Shown here: positions 59,190-64,000 of the stretch, piece by piece
Layout: every line of letters starts with the position of its first letter
Position numbering within the stretch: position 1 is the first letter of the stretch
Assembly (NCBI RefSeq): GCF_030269485.1
Contig: NZ_BSTL01000014.1
Location: 174,194-238,193, forward strand
Direction of reading: 5' to 3'
DNA: 64,000 nucleotides
Source: Actinoplanes sp. NBRC 103695
Lineage (GTDB): Bacteria; Actinomycetota; Actinomycetes; Mycobacteriales; Micromonosporaceae
The notes under the pieces: generated by a model
The model's input: only the letters and a program-made list of their open reading frames with translations
What the model was told of the DNA's origin: nothing
Database searches by the model: none
Position numbers and translations under genes: made by a program

Positions 59190-61997
59190 TCAGTCCTCGA
59201 AGGCTTCCGGCGCCGGACACGAGCAGACCAGATTGCGGTCGCCGTACGCGCCGTCGATGCGCCGGACCGGCGCCCAGTACTTCGACAGCCGGTCGACCCC
59301 CGCCGGGTACGCGGCCACCGACCGCGGGTACGCGTGCTCCCACTCATCGGCCGACACCGACGACGCCGTGTGCGGCGCGTTCGCGAGCGGGTTGTCGCCG
59401 TCCGGCCACTCCCCCGCCGCCACCTGCGCGATCTCGCCGCGGATCGCGATCATCGCGTCGCAGAACCGGTCCAGCTCGGCCAGGTCCTCGCTCTCGGTCG
59501 GCTCCACCATCAGCGTGCCGGCCACCGGGAACGACATGGTCGGCGCGTGGAAGCCGTAGTCGATGAGCCGCTTGGCCACGTCGTCCACCGAGACGCCGGT
59601 GGACTTGGTGATCGGGCGCAGGTCGAGGATGCACTCGTGCGCCACCAGACCGTCGTTGCCCGCGTACAGAACCGGGAAGTGGTCCTTGAGCCGGGCCGCG
59701 ACGTAGTTGGCGGCGAGCACCGCGACCGACGTCGCCGCGGCCAGGCCGTCGGGGCCCATCATCCGCAGGTACGCCCAGGAGATCGGCAGGATGCCGGCCG
59801 ACCCGTGCGCCGCCGCCGACACCGCGTGGTGGTCGCCGGGTTCGAGCGGGTCGCCCGGCAGGAAGTCGGCCAGGTGGGCGCGCACCGCGACCGGGCCGAC
59901 GCCGGGACCGCCGCCGCCGTGCGGGATGCAGAACGTCTTGTGCAGGTTGAGGTGCGACACGTCGGCGCCGAACTTGCCGGGCCGGGCGAAGCCGACCAGC
60001 GCGTTCAGGTTGGCCCCGTCGACGTAGACCTGGCCGCCGGCGTCGTGCACCTTGCCGCACAGGTCGGCGATCGTCGTCTCGTACACACCGTGCGTCGACG
60101 GGTAGGTGACCATGATCGCGGCGAGCCGGTCGGCGTGCTTGGCGATCTTGGCTTCCAGGTCGGCGATGTCCACGTTGCCGTTGTCGTCGCAGGCCACCAC
60201 GACCACGCGCATGCCGGCCATCACCGCGGAGGCGGCGTTGGTGCCGTGCGCGCTGGACGGGATCAGGCAGACGTCACGGTCGAGGTCGCCGCGCGAACGG
60301 TGGTAGCCGCGGATGGCCAGCAACCCGGCCAGCTCACCCTGCGAACCGGCGTTGGGCTGCACCGACACCGCGTCGTAGCCGGTCACCTCGGCCAGCCAGC
60401 CCTCGAGCTGGGCGACCAGAGCCTCGTAGCCGCCGGTGCGGCTCGCCGGGGCGTACGGGTGGATGTTGGCGAACTCGGGCCAGCTCACCGGCTCCATCTC
60501 GGTGGTGGCGTTGAGCTTCATCGTGCACGAGCCGAGCGGGATCATGCCGCGGTCGAGCGCGTAGTCGCGGTCGGAGAGGCGGCGCAGGTAGCGCAGCATC
60601 CCGGTCTCCGAGTGGTGGGTGGAGAACACCGGGTGGGTGAGGAAGTCGCTGGTCCGGGCCAGGCCGGTCACCCCCGACGGGTACGAGCCACCGGCGCTCG
60701 CCCCGAACACGCCCAGAACGGTTTCGACGATGACGTCGGTGGTCGTCTCGTCGCAGGCGATCGACACCGTGTCGGCGTCCACGAGGCGCAGGTCGATGCC
60801 CTGCCCGGCGGCCGCGGCCACGATCTCGCCGGCCCGCCCCGGCACGCGCACGGTCACGGTGTCGAAGAACCGCGGGCTGACCAGCGCCACGTCCGCCGCG
60901 GCGAGCCCGGCGGCGAGGGCGAGGGCCTTCTGATGGGTACGGCGGGCGATCGCCCGCAGGCCGTCGGCGCCGTGGTAGACCGCGTACATGCTGGCCATCA
61001 CCGCGAGCAGAACCTGCGCGGTGCAGATGTTGCTGGTCGCCTTCTCCCGGCGGATGTGCTGCTCGCGGGTCTGCAGGGCGAGCCGGTAGGCCTGGGCGCC
61101 GTCCGCGTCCTTGGACACGCCGACCAGCCGGCCGGGCAGCGACCGCTCCAGCCCGGCCCGGACCGCGAGATAGCCGGCGTGCGGCCCGCCGAAGCCGAGC
61201 GGCACCCCGAAGCGCTGGGTGGTGCCGGCCGCGATGTCCGCGCCGATCTCGCCCGGCGACCGCAGCAGGGTCAGCGCGAGCAGGTCGGCGGCGACCGTGA
61301 CCAGGGCGCCGGCGGCGTGCGCGCGCTCGATGATCGCGGCGTGGTCGCGGATCGCGCCGGACGCGCCCGGGTACTGCAGGTGCAGCCCGAAGAACTCGTC
61401 CGGCAGGTCACCGCCGGCGTCCAGATCCACCAGGCGGAGTTCAATACCCAAAGGCTCCGCTCGCGTACGGAGGACCGCCAGCGTCTGTGGGAACGTGTCG
61501 GCGTCCACCGCGTACACCTGGGATTTGCTCTTGGATCCTCGCTTGGCCAGGGTCATCGCCTCGGCGACCGCGGTGCCCTCGTCCAGCATCGAGGCGTTGG
61601 CCGTGGTCAGCCCGGTCAGGTCGGTGACCATGGTCTGGAAGTTGAGCAGCGCCTCGAGGCGGCCCTGGCTGATCTCCGGCTGGTACGGCGTGTACGCGGT
61701 GTACCAGGACGGGTTCTCCAGCACGTTGCGGCGGATCACCGCCGGTGTCACGGTGCCGTAGTAGCCGAGGCCGATCATCGGCGTGCTGACCTGGTTGCGC
61801 CCGGCGATCTCGCGCAGCTCGGCGATCGCCTCCTCCTCGGAGGCGGCGGCGGGCAGGTCGAGCGTGCCGTGCCAGCGGATCACCTCGGGGATCGCGGCGT
61901 CCATCAGCTCGTCCAGCGTCGAATAACCGATCGCCTTGAGCATCTGGCCCTGCTCGTCGGCGTCGGGGCCGATGTGCCGGTTAGCAAAGGTCGTCAT
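59190..61997 (-). CDS. gcvP: Glycine dehydrogenase (decarboxylating), P protein
   Basis: A 935-residue PLP enzyme of the glycine cleavage system. N-terminal FANRHIGP, YQPEISQGRLEALLNFQTMV, glycine-rich and PLP-lysine motif LNLHKTFCIPHGGGGPG near residue 690, and C-terminal GFHAPTMSFPV. It decarboxylates glycine and passes aminomethyl to the H protein. Single polypeptide of the usual bacterial length. Controlled by a glycine riboswitch in its 5' leader. gcvT and gcvH are not in the window. Confidence 0.95.
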   Translation of the reverse strand: MTTFANRHIGPDADEQGQMLKAIGYSTLDELMDAAIPEVIRWHGTLDLPAAASEEEAIAELREIAGRNQVSTPMIGLGYYGTVTPAVIRRNVLENPSWYTAYTPYQPEISQGRLEALLNFQTMVTDLTGLTTANASMLDEGTAVAEAMTLAKRGSKSKSQVYAVDADTFPQTLAVLRTRAEPLGIELRLVDLDAGGDLPDEFFGLHLQYPGASGAIRDHAAIIERAHAAGALVTVAADLLALTLLRSPGEIGADIAAGTTQRFGVPLGFGGPHAGYLAVRAGLERSLPGRLVGVSKDADGAQAYRLALQTREQHIRREKATSNICTAQVLLAVMASMYAVYHGADGLRAIARRTHQKALALAAGLAAADVALVSPRFFDTVTVRVPGRAGEIVAAAAGQGIDLRLVDADTVSIACDETTTDVIVETVLGVFGASAGGSYPSGVTGLARTSDFLTHPVFSTHHSETGMLRYLRRLSDRDYALDRGMIPLGSCTMKLNATTEMEPVSWPEFANIHPYAPASRTGGYEALVAQLEGWLAEVTGYDAVSVQPNAGSQGELAGLLAIRGYHRSRGDLDRDVCLIPSSAHGTNAASAVMAGMRVVVVACDDNGNVDIADLEAKIAKHADRLAAIMVTYPSTHGVYETTIADLCGKVHDAGGQVYVDGANLNALVGFARPGKFGADVSHLNLHKTFCIPHGGGGPGVGPVAVRAHLADFLPGDPLEPGDHHAVSAAAHGSAGILPISWAYLRMMGPDGLAAATSVAVLAANYVAARLKDHFPVLYAGNDGLVAHECILDLRPITKSTGVSVDDVAKRLIDYGFHAPTMSFPVAGTLMVEPTESEDLAELDRFCDAMIAIRGEIAQVAAGEWPDGDNPLANAPHTASSVSADEWEHAYPRSVAAYPAGVDRLSKYWAPVRRIDGAYGDRNLVCSCPAPEAFED

Positions 61998-62079
61998 CAG
62001 GCGCACTCCAGCGGAGGGGGTCGTCAAGTCAGACCCTCCCCCTCTGTCGCACCCACCGGTTGTCTCCAACACCGTGGGT

Positions 62080-62176
62080 CCTTCAGAGTCGCCTGCCCGC
62101 GCGGTCCGTTTGCCTGAGAGGTTCCGGGGAGGATTTGCCCCTTCGGCGCCGCTGAAACTCGAACTCTCCCGCGCGG
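62080..62176 (-). promoter_or_regulatory. Glycine riboswitch
   Basis: On the minus strand the leader reads GCGGGAGAGTTC ... GGCGCCGAAGGGGCAAAT ... AACCTCTCAGGCAAA and GGACCG, closing with GACTCTGAAGGA. These are the conserved core motifs of a type-1 glycine aptamer. Only one aptamer is evident. It ends about 80 nt before the gcvP ATG. Glycine binding normally raises gcv expression. Confidence 0.93.
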
Positions 62177-62232
62177 CTGCCGACCAAACTACCAGTGCCC
62201 GGACTCAAGATCGCACTCCTAGAGTGTGGTGT

Positions 62233-63228
62233 GTGACCTACTCCGCGGCGGACGACCGCTACCAGACGATGACCTACCGCCGGGCCGGGCGCAGCGGCCT
62301 TCAGCTGCCCGCGATCTCGCTCGGCCTCTGGCACAACTTCGGCGACACCCGGCCGCTCGGGACCCAGCGGGACATTGTGCGCCGCGCGTTCGACCTGGGC
62401 GTGACCCACTTCGACCTGGCCAACAACTACGGGCCGCCGCCGGGCAGCGCCGAGAGCAACTTCGGCCGGCTGCTCGCCACCGACCTGCGGGCGTACCGGG
62501 ACGAGATCGTGGTCAGCACCAAGGCCGGCTACCACATGTGGGAGGGCCCGTACGGCGAGTGGGGCTCCCGCAAGTACCTGGTCTCGTCGCTGGACCAGTC
62601 GCTGCGCCGGATGGGCCTGGACTACGTCGACGTCTTCTACCACCACCGGCCCGACCCGGACACGCCGCTGGAGGAGACGATGGCCGCGCTCGACGCGGTG
62701 GTGCGGGCCGGCAAGGCGCTGTACGTCGGCGTCAGCAACTACACCGCCGAGCAGACCGCCCGGGCCGCCGAGATCCTCCGCGAGCTGGGCACGCCGCTGC
62801 TGATCCACCAGCCGTCGTACTCGATCCTGAACCGCTGGATCGAACGCGACCACCTGCTCGACACGCTGGAGAGCGCCGGCGCCGGCTGCATCGCGTTCAG
62901 CCCGCTGCAGCAGGGCCTGCTCACCGACCGCTACTTCCAGGGCATCCCCGACGACTCGCGGGTACGCACCAGCGTCTTCCTGAACGAGGACGCGCTGGAC
63001 GCGAAGACGATGGGCCGGCTGCACGCGCTCAACGACATCGCCAAGGAGCGCGGCCAGTCGCTGGCCCAGCTGGCGCTCGCCTGGGCCCTGCGCGACCCGC
63101 GGATGACCAGCCTGATCATCGGCGCGTCGAGCGTCTCGCAGTTGGAGACCAACGTCGCCGCCCTTTCCTCGCCGGATCTGACCAAGGAGGAACTGGACGC
63201 GATCGACGCCACGGTCCTCGACCTGTGA
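62233..63228 (+). CDS. Aldo/keto reductase (YghZ-like)
   Basis: A 331-residue NADPH-dependent reductase. AKR motifs: GVTHFDLANNYGPPPGSAE (Asp, Tyr), STKAGYHMWEGPYG (Lys), FYHHRPDPDTPLEETM (His) and IIGASSVSQLETN. The long GPYGEWGSRKYL loop places it with the L-glyceraldehyde-3-phosphate reductase (YghZ/KCNAB-like) group. GTG start assumed; ATG 62269 gives a shorter form. Divergent from gcvP. Coupled to the next gene by GTGA overlap. Confidence 0.92.
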   Translation: MTYSAADDRYQTMTYRRAGRSGLQLPAISLGLWHNFGDTRPLGTQRDIVRRAFDLGVTHFDLANNYGPPPGSAESNFGRLLATDLRAYRDEIVVSTKAGYHMWEGPYGEWGSRKYLVSSLDQSLRRMGLDYVDVFYHHRPDPDTPLEETMAALDAVVRAGKALYVGVSNYTAEQTARAAEILRELGTPLLIHQPSYSILNRWIERDHLLDTLESAGAGCIAFSPLQQGLLTDRYFQGIPDDSRVRTSVFLNEDALDAKTMGRLHALNDIAKERGQSLAQLALAWALRDPRMTSLIIGASSVSQLETNVAALSSPDLTKEELDAIDATVLDL

Positions 63229-63896
63229 CCTCGTTCGTTCCGGAGCACACGATCCTGTCGGTCGTGGTCGGATCCCGGGCGTACGGGCTGGACGGCCCCG
63301 CCTCCGACCACGACCGGCGGGGCGTGTTCGCCGCGCCCACCCGGCTGTTCTGGCGGCTGGACAAGCCGCCCACCCACCTCGACGGCCCGCGCGACGAGGA
63401 GTTCTCCTGGGAGATCGAACGGTTCTGCACCCTCGCGGCGCAGGCCAACCCGACCGTGCTCGAGGTGCTCTGGTCCCCGCTGATCGAGACGATCACCGAG
63501 GACGGCCGTGCCCTGCGGGACGCGCGGCGGGCGTTCCTGTCCCGCCGGGTCGCCGAGACGTACGGCAACTACGCCCGCGACCAGCTCGCCCGGGTGGAGG
63601 CCCGCCGGGCCCGCACCGGCGTGACCAACCACAAACAGGCGATGCACATGTGCCGCCTGCTGCTGGCCGGCGCCCACGTCCTGCGGACCGGCGACATCCT
63701 GGTCGACGTGACACCGCTGCGCGACCGGCTGCTCGCGATCAAGGACGGCTCGTCGCCGTTCGAGGCATGGGCGGCGGAACTTCTCGCCGACCTGGCGGTG
63801 GCCGCCGCCGAGACCCGGCTGCCCGATCAGCCGGACCGTCCAGCGATCGATCGGGTGCTCATCGGCGTACGTGAAAGGGGTCTCGCACCCGGCTGA
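63225..63896 (+). CDS. Predicted nucleotidyltransferase (Pol-beta/YcgL-like)
   Basis: A 223-residue protein with the nucleotidyltransferase motif GSRAYGLDGPASDHDRRGVF (GS...D-x-D), followed by an alpha-helical part (FSWEIERFCTLAAQANPTVLEVLW, NHKQAMHMCRLLLAGAHVL). It belongs to the DUF4269/YcgL-like group of predicted DNA polymerase beta superfamily proteins found in bacteria and phages. Substrate unknown. GTG start overlapping the AKR stop. Confidence 0.83.
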   Translation: MTSFVPEHTILSVVVGSRAYGLDGPASDHDRRGVFAAPTRLFWRLDKPPTHLDGPRDEEFSWEIERFCTLAAQANPTVLEVLWSPLIETITEDGRALRDARRAFLSRRVAETYGNYARDQLARVEARRARTGVTNHKQAMHMCRLLLAGAHVLRTGDILVDVTPLRDRLLAIKDGSSPFEAWAAELLADLAVAAAETRLPDQPDRPAIDRVLIGVRERGLAPG

Positions 63897-63952
63897 CCAC
63901 CCCACCGTCGAGTGATTGACGCTCCCTGCCGCCTCCCGCAGGATTCTCGTCG

Positions 63953-64000
63953 ATGTTGTTCAAGAACCGCACGGCACCGAGGCCGCGGTGGCGATGGCTG
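63953..64000 (+). CDS. Start of a gene cut by the window edge
   Basis: ATG at 63953 with AGGA 9 nt upstream; the visible 16 codons read MLFKNRTAPRPRWRWL, a basic start such as precedes a membrane or secreted segment. Nothing more can be said. Confidence 0.4.
   Translation, partial: MLFKNRTAPRPRWRWL

Overview
The window is about 70 percent G+C, densely packed, and uses many GTG and TTG starts. It carries gene families typical of filamentous actinomycetes: a SARP/NB-ARC/TPR regulator, GAF-ANTAR and SpoIIE-type regulators, an AA10 LPMO behind a CebR-type box, a DUF5999 protein, and MarR, LacI and NarL-type regulators. It most resembles a chromosomal segment from Micromonosporaceae (Actinoplanes-like). 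That placement is inference from style, not from a search. No phage, transposase, tRNA, rRNA or CRISPR array was seen.

Layout. 1-720 is non-coding repeat DNA (cassette A). 728-9155 holds metabolic genes: a lipoprotein hydrolase, an F420-type oxidoreductase, a GntP permease, a MarR/azoreductase/amidohydrolase unit with two operator palindromes, an SDR/PfkB pair and a GAF-ANTAR protein. 9179-11467 pairs a predicted haem-oxygenase-like diiron enzyme and an epimerase with a divergent CDGSH protein. 11477-17210 has an Lrp-like regulator, an MFS exporter, a secreted peptidase and a two-component system. 17170-17600 is a collapsed ABC exporter. 17675-20263 encodes two secreted cell-wall-hydrolase-like proteins sharing near-identical 159-bp repeats, divergent from a SARP-family regulator (20428-23679). 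23676-35068 holds htpG, the LPMO, several small secreted or membrane proteins and a GGDEF/EAL protein. 35132-41260 is a complete lacI-ABC-GH42 beta-galactoside operon. 41493-43720 is an M48 peptidase followed by repeat cassette B, an inverted relative of cassette A.

The most intriguing block is 44565-51290. It holds a CDP-alcohol phosphatidyltransferase, an MDR dehydrogenase lacking the usual zinc cysteine, a PTPS/QueD homologue whose catalytic residues appear replaced, a GT4 glycosyltransferase, a SAM methyltransferase, a multi-TM LPG-synthase-like protein, a stand-alone RibD-type reductase and a monofunctional GTP cyclohydrolase II. Together these look like a pathway from GTP through a pyrimidine or pterin to a glycosylated, methylated and possibly lipid-linked product. 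A 27-bp motif recurs in inverted orientation at both sides of the block.

The right end (51324-64000) holds a single-chain SpoIIE/RsbW/STAS switch protein, proline iminopeptidase, RecQ, peptide deformylase, PabB, a DUF5999 protein, riboswitch-controlled gcvP, an aldo/keto reductase and a nucleotidyltransferase. Short tandem duplications lie exactly across three gene junctions (29588, 46409 and 57303).
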